DNA from: Desulfobacteraceae bacterium
GTDB taxonomy: Bacteria > Desulfobacterota > Desulfobacteria > Desulfobacterales > Desulfosarcinaceae
DNA: 37,532 bases
Direction: 5' to 3'
NCBI GenBank assembly: GCA_024230435.1
Contig: JAAERL010000397.1
Coordinates: 1-37,532 of the forward strand
A program made the translations under genes and the position numbers. The notes beneath the pieces were generated by a model. It searched no databases, had not been told where the DNA came from, and saw only the letters and a program-made list of their open reading frames with translations. Positions 18,891-26,241 of the stretch are shown here, piece after piece; position 1 is the stretch's first letter, and each line of letters begins with the position of its first letter.

Positions 18891-18970
18891 GTTCGAGATC
18901 AAGGCGTGCAAAAAATTTTCCCCCCGGCTCAAGGGGTAATCTTGCGGGGACATAATTTTGAGCCGAACTT
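18891..18970. repeat. Dispersed non-coding repeat, copy 2
   Basis: It shares GTTCGAGATCAAGGC, TGC(A/G)AAAAATTTT, CTCAAGGG, TTGCG(G/A)GGA and CATAATTTT blocks with 15529-15623, in the same order and strand, about 15 bases shorter in the middle. It ends about 100 bases before the CCG-oxidoreductase start. Confidence 0.6.
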
Positions 18971-19068
18971 TAGATAAAGAGCAAACCGTCATTTCTGAAT
19001 GGGCACAGCCTACTGAAATTATAGAATCAGGTGGTGATTCTTTATTACTAACATTGGAGGGCTAATAT

Positions 19069-20391
19069 ATGGCTGAACAAGCTATCAAACTTGGCGGCAA
19101 AAAGCAGAGTACCTTCATAGACAAGGTTAAGGAAATGCTTCCCGAAGGCGGCAACCTGAACCTGTGTCTTACCTGTGGCGCCTGTTCATCCGGTTGCCCG
19201 GCTACTGGTCTCGAAGGCATGGACCCGCGCAAATTCCTGCGAATGGCCGCCTTAGGTATGGACGAAGAAATCACATCCACGCCGTGGTCTTGGATGTGCA
19301 GTATGTGTCAGCGCTGCATTTATGTTTGTCCCATGAAAATCAATATCCCGCAACTGGTTTATTTCGCGCGTCAAAGCTGGCCGCGTGATAAACGGCCCAA
19401 AGGTATCCTCGGTTCCTGCGACATCGCTTTGCGTAACGATACCTGCAGTGCAATGGGTGCGACAGAAGAGGATTTTCAATTCGTGGTGGAGGATGTGCTT
19501 GAGGAGTATCAGGAAGCACAGCCCGAATTTGCTAAAATGCTAGCGCCAGTCAATAAAAAGAATGTAACTTACTATCTAAATCAAAACTCCCGCGAGCCAG
19601 TAACCGAACCCGATGAGATGGTGCCTTTGTGGAAAATTCTGCACCTCGTCGGGGCCGACTGGACCTATGGCACAAAAGGCTGGGCCGCTGAAAACTATTG
19701 TATGTTCATGGCCGATGATGATGGCTGGCGTAAAATCGTCGAAACCAAGGCAAAGGCTGTGGAGGACTTGGGCTGCAAAGTCTGGCTCAATACGGAATGA
19801 GGGCACGAACTGTTCGCAGTCAGGTTTGGACTGCAAAAATTTAAAATTAAAGCCAACTTTGAAATCCAATCCATCATCCAGCTCTACGCACAGTGGATTC
19901 GCGAGGGCAAACTCAAACCCAGCACAGAGTGGAACAAAGAACGTCAGATCAAGTTTACCGTACAGGACCCATGCCAGTTGGTTCGTAAATCATACGGCGA
20001 CCCAGTGGCTGAAGATCTCCGATATGTTGTAAAGGCGATTATCGGCGAAGAAAATTTTGTCGAAATGTATCCCAATCGGTCTAACAATTTTTGTTGTGGC
20101 GGCGGAGGCGGTTTCCTGCAATCAGGTTTTCCGGACCAACGCCGTGAGTACGGCCGGATCAAAGCGGAACAAATTCTTGCTACCGGCGCAAAATATTGCA
20201 TCACACCATGTCATAACTGCCACGCCCAGGTGCATGATCTTTCCGATGTGCGCAATCATCCCTGGGAAACGGTTCATATTTGGACACTTTTGTGTCTTTC
20301 CCTGGGAATTCTGGGCCCCAATGAACGCGCCTACCTTGGTGAAGACTTAAAAGATGTTGATGTTTTTCACCCGGAATCATCCAATTTTTAA
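19069..20391 (+). CDS. HdrD-like CCG-domain Fe-S oxidoreductase, predicted selenoprotein (TGA = Sec at codon 244)
   Basis: One 440-residue frame is interrupted only by TGA at 19798-19800. Residues 30-90 hold two 4Fe-4S motifs (CLTCGACSSGCP, CSMCQRCIYVCPM). After the TGA the same frame continues GHELFAVRFGLQKF and then a complete CCG motif: C302, CC342-343 followed by five glycines, and C381xxC384 (PCHNC). The TGA sits in NTE-x-GHELF, where relatives of this family carry cysteine (ECGH type), so selenocysteine is the best reading. A hairpin with GGU in its loop lies 22 bases behind it, as bacterial SECIS elements require. A GGAGG ribosome binding site supports the start. The gene stands alone with its own terminator. 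It probably transfers electrons to or from a thiol/disulfide or FeS partner in the cytoplasm; the substrate is unknown. An alternative is a nonsense mutation, which I consider less likely. Confidence 0.85.
19816..19834 (+). promoter_or_regulatory. Putative bacterial SECIS hairpin of the CCG selenoprotein
   Basis: A perfect 6-bp stem GCAGUC (19816-19821) and GACUGC (19829-19834) closes a 7-base loop AGGUUUG. The stem can be lengthened past a C-A mismatch by two U-A pairs. The loop GGU begins 22 bases after the UGA, within the range used by SelB-dependent elements. It lies in the coding sequence. Confidence 0.65.
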
Positions 20392-20409
20392 AAAAAATTA
20401 GAAGATAAA

Positions 20410-20450
20410 AAAAAGGCCGCTTTTGGGATTAACCTGCAAGCGGCCTTTTT
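20410..20450. terminator. Bidirectional terminator between the CCG selenoprotein and the panE-like gene
   Basis: GGCCGCTT (20415-20422) pairs with AAGCGGCC (20438-20445), flanked by A5 on the left and T5 on the right, so it works in both directions. The two genes converge with stops at 20391 and 20464. Confidence 0.9.
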
Positions 20451-20463
20451 GTAAGGGTCTTTT

Positions 20464-21501
20464 TCAATTTTGCAAAATATTTTGTTCAACTTTTGCCCAT
20501 ATATCTTTCACATCCCACGGCTTGAAATCTGATTTGCTGAACTCATCCTTGCACAGATTATATATGGTCTTGTTATATGGAATCTCAATGTTGTGCTTTT
20601 CGGCAAGATCAATAAAATACCCGTTTAACGTCTCAAGCTCCGATTCACAGGCGCCTCTTTGCAGTATATCCTGAGCCATACTGCTGATCACCATCTTTTT
20701 TACATTTTTTTTAAAAGGTATTTTCGTTATAAACTGCGGTAACCTCGCGCTTGCCTGAATCAGCCGCCATGAAGGCATGTCCCCGAGTTTGCATTCGTCA
20801 TAACCGGCCGCTTTGACGATTTTCACGCCTTCATATGTTAAATTCGCCAATAATTTCTGAAACAACCTTTGATCGGATATTTTCCTATACGTATGCCCAG
20901 CCAACGTTGTTAAGGAATTTGTAAGGTTGATGATCATTTTTGAATGCACCGCGCTGTTTAAATGCATGGTCACTACTGTTTCCACACCTTTGTTGAAGAG
21001 ATTTCTTATGAAAGCCATTTCAAATTGCAGTTCATTGTTCACCGTGCCAAGTACAAGCGGGCCTTTTTTTTGATATCCCACAACGCCGGACCGATCGAGC
21101 CATGCATTGAAACAGATAACGCAATAAATGATTTTTGAAAAATACCTGGGCAGTATTTTCTGATTTTCAATTCCGTTCTGCATACCAATAATGACCGGTT
21201 TGTCCCCGGTCTTGTCTTTAATCAATTTTGATACTGCATCAAGACTGTAGTTTTTTACCGCAACAGCGATGATATCGGGAGTCGGAATTTCCGATAAATC
21301 CTTAATGACGTTAACTTTAATATTTTCTTTCCGGTTCCTCTGATCCCCTTTATAATGGGTAATTCCGGTTCGTTCCAGCCGCTTTGCAACTTTTCCAACA
21401 TCCAGAAAATAAGTATTTTTATGATGGGCGGCTGTCCAGGCGCCTATTGATGCCCCCACAGAGCCTGCACCGAAGAATACAATGATTGGATTATCTTTCA
21501 T
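20464..21501 (-). CDS. Ketopantoate reductase family (ApbA/PanE-like) oxidoreductase
   Basis: 345 residues. The N-terminus IIVFFGAGSVGASIGAWTA is the glycine-rich NADP-binding loop of 2-dehydropantoate 2-reductases. GMQNGIENQKIL corresponds to the conserved NGxxN-type segment, and KMIINLTNSLTTLAG to the KxxxN catalytic region. The C-terminal domain includes GACESELETLNGYFIDLAEKHNIEIPYN, the usual PanE end. Its partner is an acetoacetate-decarboxylase-like gene eight bases upstream, not pantothenate genes, so it may reduce another 2-keto or 3-keto acid. The GGAG ribosome binding site lies within the end of the upstream gene. A true PanE role cannot be excluded. Confidence 0.8.
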   Translation of the reverse strand: MKDNPIIVFFGAGSVGASIGAWTAAHHKNTYFLDVGKVAKRLERTGITHYKGDQRNRKENIKVNVIKDLSEIPTPDIIAVAVKNYSLDAVSKLIKDKTGDKPVIIGMQNGIENQKILPRYFSKIIYCVICFNAWLDRSGVVGYQKKGPLVLGTVNNELQFEMAFIRNLFNKGVETVVTMHLNSAVHSKMIINLTNSLTTLAGHTYRKISDQRLFQKLLANLTYEGVKIVKAAGYDECKLGDMPSWRLIQASARLPQFITKIPFKKNVKKMVISSMAQDILQRGACESELETLNGYFIDLAEKHNIEIPYNKTIYNLCKDEFSKSDFKPWDVKDIWAKVEQNILQN

Positions 21502-21509
21502 GATGATAT

Positions 21510-22409
21510 TTACTCCGGTAATTGTATCGGTGATTTAAAGTCTGCGTTTGGCAATTCGAAACAGCTGTTCATATGTTTTGCATATCGTAACTGAAAGGGA
21601 TGGGCTTCTATTTCAAGATCTTTGAGCACCTGTGCCGATGGAGTATCTCCCAGAACCAAGTATGTACGATCCGGCACTTGTGTTTTTCCAAAAAGAAGCT
21701 TCATGTATTTTTTTACATAAAAGGTGGCCTTAAAATTGGTTTCACTTTGCAATAACTCGCCATTGAGCCTGCTATACAGATTGGATGTCACGTCAAATTC
21801 AGTTTTACTTCCCGTCATAGGAACTCTAAGCTTAAAATAGGGCTCGCCGGATGTCTTTTTGGCAACGGTCACGCAGTCGCCATTTTCCTCCCAAATATCG
21901 ATATCCTGTGTCAGCTTTGGCAATCCCCATAATTTATTTCCCCTGATCTGATTTTCCTTTGAGGTGACCGGCATACTAAAAACATAGTAGCCGAATTTTT
22001 TAAACATCTTATCCATAATCATGGGAAGCAACGGTATGTTAACGATTGAGTCAACCATGACAGGTATGGTCATGGCAATTTCATTGTAGGGCTTCACATT
22101 CATGACATTTTTATACTCATAACAGGAAAATGCTACCAATGATCTTTGCCTGGTCATTTTTACCGGCTTGACTTTTGGGCCAAAGGTTTTGCTTACAAGA
22201 CGCTGTGCTTTTTTATATGAGCATAAAAAAATACCGATGGCGCACGTCACATCGCTATAAAAGGTTGGGAACAAATAGTTCTTCGAAATATTTCCATTCA
22301 ATTGTAAAGGTTCAGGAGCGTGCCGCAGGTTAAACCGATCGAAAAAATCATTTTGGAACCGGTCTCTATTGTCCATCATATGGCTGTCTATGTCATATGT
22401 GACTTTCAT
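21510..22409 (-). CDS. Acetoacetate decarboxylase-like protein
   Basis: About 299 residues from the ATG at 22409, preferred because AGGGGG lies just upstream; an in-frame ATG at 22427 has no such site. The central part carries the acetoacetate-decarboxylase superfamily pattern, especially RGNKLWGLPKLTQDIDIWEE, with YKNVMNVKPYNEIAMTIPVM before it. Whether the Schiff-base lysine of the true decarboxylases is present I cannot confirm without an alignment. It is the first gene of a two-gene operon with the ketopantoate-reductase-like gene. Together they suggest turnover of a small keto acid or a side reaction of ketone-body metabolism, an inference only. Confidence 0.75.
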   Translation of the reverse strand: MKVTYDIDSHMMDNRDRFQNDFFDRFNLRHAPEPLQLNGNISKNYLFPTFYSDVTCAIGIFLCSYKKAQRLVSKTFGPKVKPVKMTRQRSLVAFSCYEYKNVMNVKPYNEIAMTIPVMVDSIVNIPLLPMIMDKMFKKFGYYVFSMPVTSKENQIRGNKLWGLPKLTQDIDIWEENGDCVTVAKKTSGEPYFKLRVPMTGSKTEFDVTSNLYSRLNGELLQSETNFKATFYVKKYMKLLFGKTQVPDRTYLVLGDTPSAQVLKDLEIEAHPFQLRYAKHMNSCFELPNADFKSPIQLPE

Positions 22410-22430
22410 TTGGCCCCCTGTCTGCATTTG

Positions 22431-22485
22431 TACGGCATTGCCGTATGATAAATGATATTACAGTATACTTCGATCAGCGAATCAA
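22431..22485 (-). promoter_or_regulatory. Promoter and palindromic operator of the decarboxylase-like/reductase-like operon
   Basis: On the minus strand, TTGATT (22480-22485) and TGTAAT (22457-22462) are 17 bases apart, 4/6 and 5/6 or better matches to sigma-70 boxes. A perfect inverted repeat TACGGCA-T-TGCCGTA spans 22431-22445, just after the expected start of transcription, a usual position for a repressor site. Confidence 0.6.
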
Positions 22486-22619
22486 AATCAACACTATTTA
22501 CTCGGCAATTAATTTTGCCAACTATGTTGCCTCAGCAATTTTTGAATGCTTAAAGTATTTTTTGACTCCGCCGGTTTTTTTTGAAGCATGCGAAAATGAG
22601 ATATCGCCTTGCTTTTTAG

Positions 22620-22956
22620 TTACCCCTTGAACCGAGCTGGTACACCAGAATGAACACCTGCCTTCAGATCACAATTTAAATATTCGCCCGGATCGGGATT
22701 TGGCAGGTATAACGGCAAAAAAAATAGCTCATTTTTTTTGTGGTGTTGCGCGACCCTAAGGTACTCACCTGCAGTACGAATAGGTATGCCGATCGAAAAA
22801 AAGCTGTTTGACCAGTTGGTGCACATCTGTGCGGACCCAAAGCGCAAAGGGGAATTTGAGCTGATCGGGGGTTTTACCGGCAATCGTTTTTTTACCTTCC
22901 TTTTGAAACTTTCTTTGTAACTCTTGCCTGCTTTGCGAAGTTGTACAACATGTCAT
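22620..22956 (-). pseudogene. IS630-family transposase remnant
   Basis: Two overlapping minus-strand frames make sense only together. One gives TPDQLKFPFALWVRTDVHQL, the winged-helix region of IS630 transposases. The next, after a frameshift near 22785, gives IPIRTAGEYLR. After an apparent internal deletion it then runs into ELFFLPLYLPNPDPGEYLNCDLK, the conserved C-terminal DDE-proximal block (usual form LPPYSPxLNPxExLNxDLK). Most of the catalytic domain is missing, so it is inactive. Ends and target duplication were not found. Confidence 0.7.
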
Positions 22957-23060
22957 CGCAATTGCTCTTATGTTTTTGGTTGCAGCATTCTTGGGTCTGT
23001 AGTTTCATGCTATGCTTGTTTCTGACACGAATAATTGCCTGGTTAATATATTCAGAAGAT

Positions 23061-23102
23061 GACTGCTCCCCCGCCTTCGTTCACGAAGTCGGGGGAGCAG
23101 TC
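23061..23102. repeat. Strong hairpin, possibly a REP-like or mobile palindrome
   Basis: The 13-bp perfect outer stem, GACTGCTCCCCCG (23061-23073) with CGGGGGAGCAGTC (23090-23102), continues after one mismatch into CTTCG/CGAAG around a TTCA loop. No T run follows. GGGAGCAGTCACT recurs at about 34833-34845, suggesting a dispersed element. It lies next to an IS630 remnant. Confidence 0.65.
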
Positions 23103-23190
23103 ACTGCAAGGCCTGTCGGGCAACGCATTACTCGGTCCGGCATTATAAAGCCGGGCTGGAACCAACAAAAAAAAAGAAATTAGTATCAAA

Positions 23191-23499
23191 ATGAAACAAT
23201 TAGCAAAATACAGTTTAACGGGTCTGGCAGTGATAGTACTAATTACCGGCATGAGTTTTGCCGGCAATGGAAAAGGCGCTGGAGATGGCGACGATTCGGT
23301 TATAGTTTAAGATTTTGGACCGTTTTGGTACTGGAAATCCCTGGGAATTGATCGCCCATCTATAGGTGAGACAATTATCGTAGCGGGCTACATTGTAAAC
23401 TGCGATGATATTGAGCGCTATATCGTCATGACGGTAGAAGTGGCGGATCGAACCGTTGTTTTGCGCGATCCTGATACAGCAATGCCGCCTTGGCGTTAG
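23191..23499 (+). pseudogene. Small secreted protein gene interrupted by an in-frame TAA
   Basis: The frame starts at the ATG at 23191 with a clear signal peptide (TGLAVIVLITGMSFAGNG) and stops at TAA 23308-23310 after 39 codons. It then continues in frame for 62 codons with protein-like composition (DFGPFWYWKSLGIDRPSIGE onwards) to TAG at 23497-23499. The continuing frame suggests a secreted protein of about 100 residues broken by a nonsense mutation. The 39-residue peptide might still be made. I do not recognise the family. Confidence 0.5.
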
Positions 23500-23994
23500 A
23501 ACCTTGTACCGGAAATGGCAGCTCCTTTATAATCAAAAGGTTGTCCCAAAATTCCAAAAAAATAACTATTGAAAATTACCAAAAAGATGTTTATATAAAA
23601 AACGATCCTTTACAGATTCTCATATTCAGGGTGCATCGGCCCAAAACATCCAGCTCACTCAATGACTTCTCAATACATGATCTTGTCAGACATAATTTTT
23701 TTTAGGTACCTGATGGTATGCAGCTGAGATTGCAGCTAAACAAGCATATCTTTTTAAAAGGATAAATTCGCAAATTTCTAATTGCCCGGCTGCGAACCGT
23801 GTGCGGTTATTTACAAGAATAATTTTCTTAGGATAACACTGGAGGCATGCTCTTAGCATGCCCTCCATTACGATTTTGAAATATTTTTTTGTAGAATTAT
23901 TTTCTGAACTTCAATTACAGGAAATTCTTTCTTAAGGCTTTATAAAATTAAGTAGTGTCAATCCAAAATCTACCGGAAAGGAAGATAAAATTAG
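23500..23994. other. Intergenic stretch with one imperfect hairpin
   Basis: No supportable gene. An imperfect hairpin with GCATGC arms (23845-23850 and 23856-23861) and flanking GGAG/CTCC lies at 23841-23866. A TATAAA box at 23941-23946 could be the -10 of the following porin-like gene, but the -35 is weak. Confidence 0.4.
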
Positions 23995-25146
23995 ATGAAA
24001 AAGTTGTTATGGTTAATTGGTTTGATATTTGTTTTCATTTTGTTGATGGAAACAACCATACTATTTGGGAATAACCAGGCAAGAGCACAAGAAAATGAAC
24101 AGGAGGCCGATTTTAATGATGATGACAGCGCAGAAGGCAGCTCTGATACTCAAAAGCTGTTAAGTGAGTTAAAACAAAAGTTCAACCTCAAGCTTTATTT
24201 GGATTTTATGTACGAACAATCTATTGGTGATAGCGAAAACAGTTCAACACAACGTGAAGTTGACGAGCCCACGTTTAGCTCAAATCATAGTTATTTATTG
24301 CTCAACGCCTCGCCTTCGGACAAATTGAGAGTTGGTTTCGATATCCAATTCAGGCATTATTATGAAATAGAATATTTTCCCATCCCCAGCTTGTCATTTA
24401 AAGTGGGGAAAATATATCTGCCTTTTGGTGATTTCAAATACCATCCGATATATGGAGGCAAGGTATATAGTTTGGACAACGATCTGTTTCCCAACTGGTT
24501 TACGGATTATGGCATTGCCTTTGGGCACAAACTGCTGGATACCGATAGTTTCAGTCTCAACTATGATTTTTTCACTTCTAACGGCTTTCAGCGCGGATCC
24601 GATGGCGATGTAAACATGAACACCATTGGTTTTAGCAACGACAATAACAGTGACAAGGCATACGGCGGCCGTATAAAAGCAACGTTTTGGGGCAACTACA
24701 ACGTTACCGCATCGGGCATGACGGATCGTTTCTCCAATGACGGGCAGGCATCACTTACCTTGTGGGCCGCGGATTTTTCCACAAACAGTGGAATTTTCAG
24801 ATTACCATTTTTTAACAGGATCAACTTAAGGTTGGGATATATTGATAAACATATCGAAAATGAAGCAGTCAGCGATAGTTTTCTTCAGGACTACGATGGC
24901 TTTGGCTCGCATCTTGAGCTTTCCATAAAAGCGGCCAATTGGCTCAAGCTGTCCTTTCGCGCGGGCGAAGTCGATCCCAATGACAAAGTTCAGGATATCA
25001 TGGACCAGAGGAACTACAACGCGCATGCTATTTTCTACCTTGAAAAGTACCTGGAACTATGGACGATCTATCAAATCAATGAAGAAAAATACGTGGATGA
25101 GGTTGACAACGATTACCTTGCATTAAAGGTTGTCATGAATTTCTAA
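23995..25146 (+). CDS. Porin-like outer-membrane beta-barrel protein
   Basis: 383 residues. A signal peptide (about residues 5-35, ending near NNQARAQ) is followed by a short acidic linker and then alternating amphipathic strands rich in aromatic residues, for example LKLYLDFMYEQ, LRVGFDIQFRHYYEIEYF, FKVGKIYLPFGDF and AIFYLEKYLELWTIYQI. The chain ends in VVMNF, with the terminal phenylalanine expected of outer-membrane barrels. KVGKIYLPFGDF resembles segments of phosphate/anion-type porins and of barrels in electron-transfer clusters. It is the first of four genes that continue with an FMN protein, a polyferredoxin and a cytochrome c, so it may serve as outer-membrane passage for the substrate of that chain (inference). 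Confidence 0.75.
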   Translation: MKKLLWLIGLIFVFILLMETTILFGNNQARAQENEQEADFNDDDSAEGSSDTQKLLSELKQKFNLKLYLDFMYEQSIGDSENSSTQREVDEPTFSSNHSYLLLNASPSDKLRVGFDIQFRHYYEIEYFPIPSLSFKVGKIYLPFGDFKYHPIYGGKVYSLDNDLFPNWFTDYGIAFGHKLLDTDSFSLNYDFFTSNGFQRGSDGDVNMNTIGFSNDNNSDKAYGGRIKATFWGNYNVTASGMTDRFSNDGQASLTLWAADFSTNSGIFRLPFFNRINLRLGYIDKHIENEAVSDSFLQDYDGFGSHLELSIKAANWLKLSFRAGEVDPNDKVQDIMDQRNYNAHAIFYLEKYLELWTIYQINEEKYVDEVDNDYLALKVVMNF

Positions 25147-25239
25147 TATTGGATCATAACAAAATTTATAACCAGCGCACATCGTAATAAGGGGCTATTT
25201 CAGGCTGGCCGCTATCTCAGCCTATAATAAGGATGTTTT

Positions 25240-26241
25240 ATGATTCATAAAAAACTCAAGACTCGAATAAGCCTATTCGTGTTATTTTTCATATGCACGG
25301 GATTGATCTTTGCCTTCCGGATTAATGCCAGGGAGCCTGAAGTTTATTCTGCTCATCACATTAAAGCCGCGATAGCCCAGCCAGTGGAAATCGAAGCGGA
25401 TTTTGAAGATGAAGAAGCTGATTTAAGCGATCCAGCCCTGGACAAAAAACTTGCAAACGCAACCCATCAGGGTGAACTTATTCATGTTGCCCATTTTACT
25501 CCACCGGTTTTTTTTAGCGAAAGAGCAAAGCGATCTATTGAAAAACGGTTTTGGATTCGTTTTTCTCCTTTTGGGTTTATTCTGTTTATTGCGGCTATTA
25601 CAACACCTCAATCTCGAAGAAAAAAGCAAAGGGCGATGTCACTGAAAAAAAGTTTTAACCTTGGGAAAACAGCCATTGTCATTATTGGCATTGTTTCGAT
25701 CCTATCCTTTTTAATAGCCTTGTGGCCCACTGATATTTGCCACGCGCTGCAGTATAGCTCTATTAAAAATGCGGTGACGGATTATTTGGGAAAAGAAAGT
25801 AAAATTTATCAAACCCATATCATTATCACGCCTGATAGCAAAGCACTGTTCAAGAAAGAGTTGGGCTGGACTCCACCCAAAAGCCGTTATAAAGTTTACT
25901 ACACTAAATCGGACGGCGGACAGCCTTACGCTTATGTCTATGTGCTCAGCGACAAGTTGAATGCCTGTGGCGGATTGCATAAATATTGCGTCAAGATCAG
26001 CGCTGAAGGCAAAATCGAGGGTATAAGTATAATTGAATTGACCTGCGACCGCTCTTATTGCATCAATTCCAAAGCCTTTTTAGCTCAGTTTAAACGTTTT
26101 GATCTTACCAATGCCAGGGTAAAAGCCAAAAACTATGATGCCATTTCAGGTGCTACACAATCAACAGACCTGACACGGGATGTTGTTTTGCGTGCGTTGA
26201 TGCTGCATCGTATCTTGAACGAACAAAAAGCCGGTGCTTAA
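25240..26241 (+). CDS. Membrane protein with C-terminal FMN-binding (flavinylation) domain
   Basis: 333 residues. Hydrophobic segments lie at about 10-28, 107-121 and 144-161; an acidic loop (residues 50-66) sits between the first two. Residues 180-325 form an FMN-binding domain of the NqrC/RnfG/NosR type, with the covalent flavin motif DAISGATQST; Thr306 in SGAT is the expected attachment residue for FMN through ApbE. Four cysteines at 243, 250, 269 and 274 lie in the domain and could form disulfides. An AAGGATG ribosome binding site precedes the start, and the stop abuts the next ATG. It resembles the flavin half of NosR, with the ferredoxin half supplied by the next gene. It should pass electrons on the outer face of the inner membrane. 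No ApbE gene lies in the window. Confidence 0.85.
   Translation: MIHKKLKTRISLFVLFFICTGLIFAFRINAREPEVYSAHHIKAAIAQPVEIEADFEDEEADLSDPALDKKLANATHQGELIHVAHFTPPVFFSERAKRSIEKRFWIRFSPFGFILFIAAITTPQSRRKKQRAMSLKKSFNLGKTAIVIIGIVSILSFLIALWPTDICHALQYSSIKNAVTDYLGKESKIYQTHIIITPDSKALFKKELGWTPPKSRYKVYYTKSDGGQPYAYVYVLSDKLNACGGLHKYCVKISAEGKIEGISIIELTCDRSYCINSKAFLAQFKRFDLTNARVKAKNYDAISGATQSTDLTRDVVLRALMLHRILNEQKAGA

Noticed and set aside
19978-20391. A separate short CCG protein starting at 19978
   Set aside because: It is in frame with the upstream FeS part, and the region between continues the domain without a break; one selenoprotein explains both.
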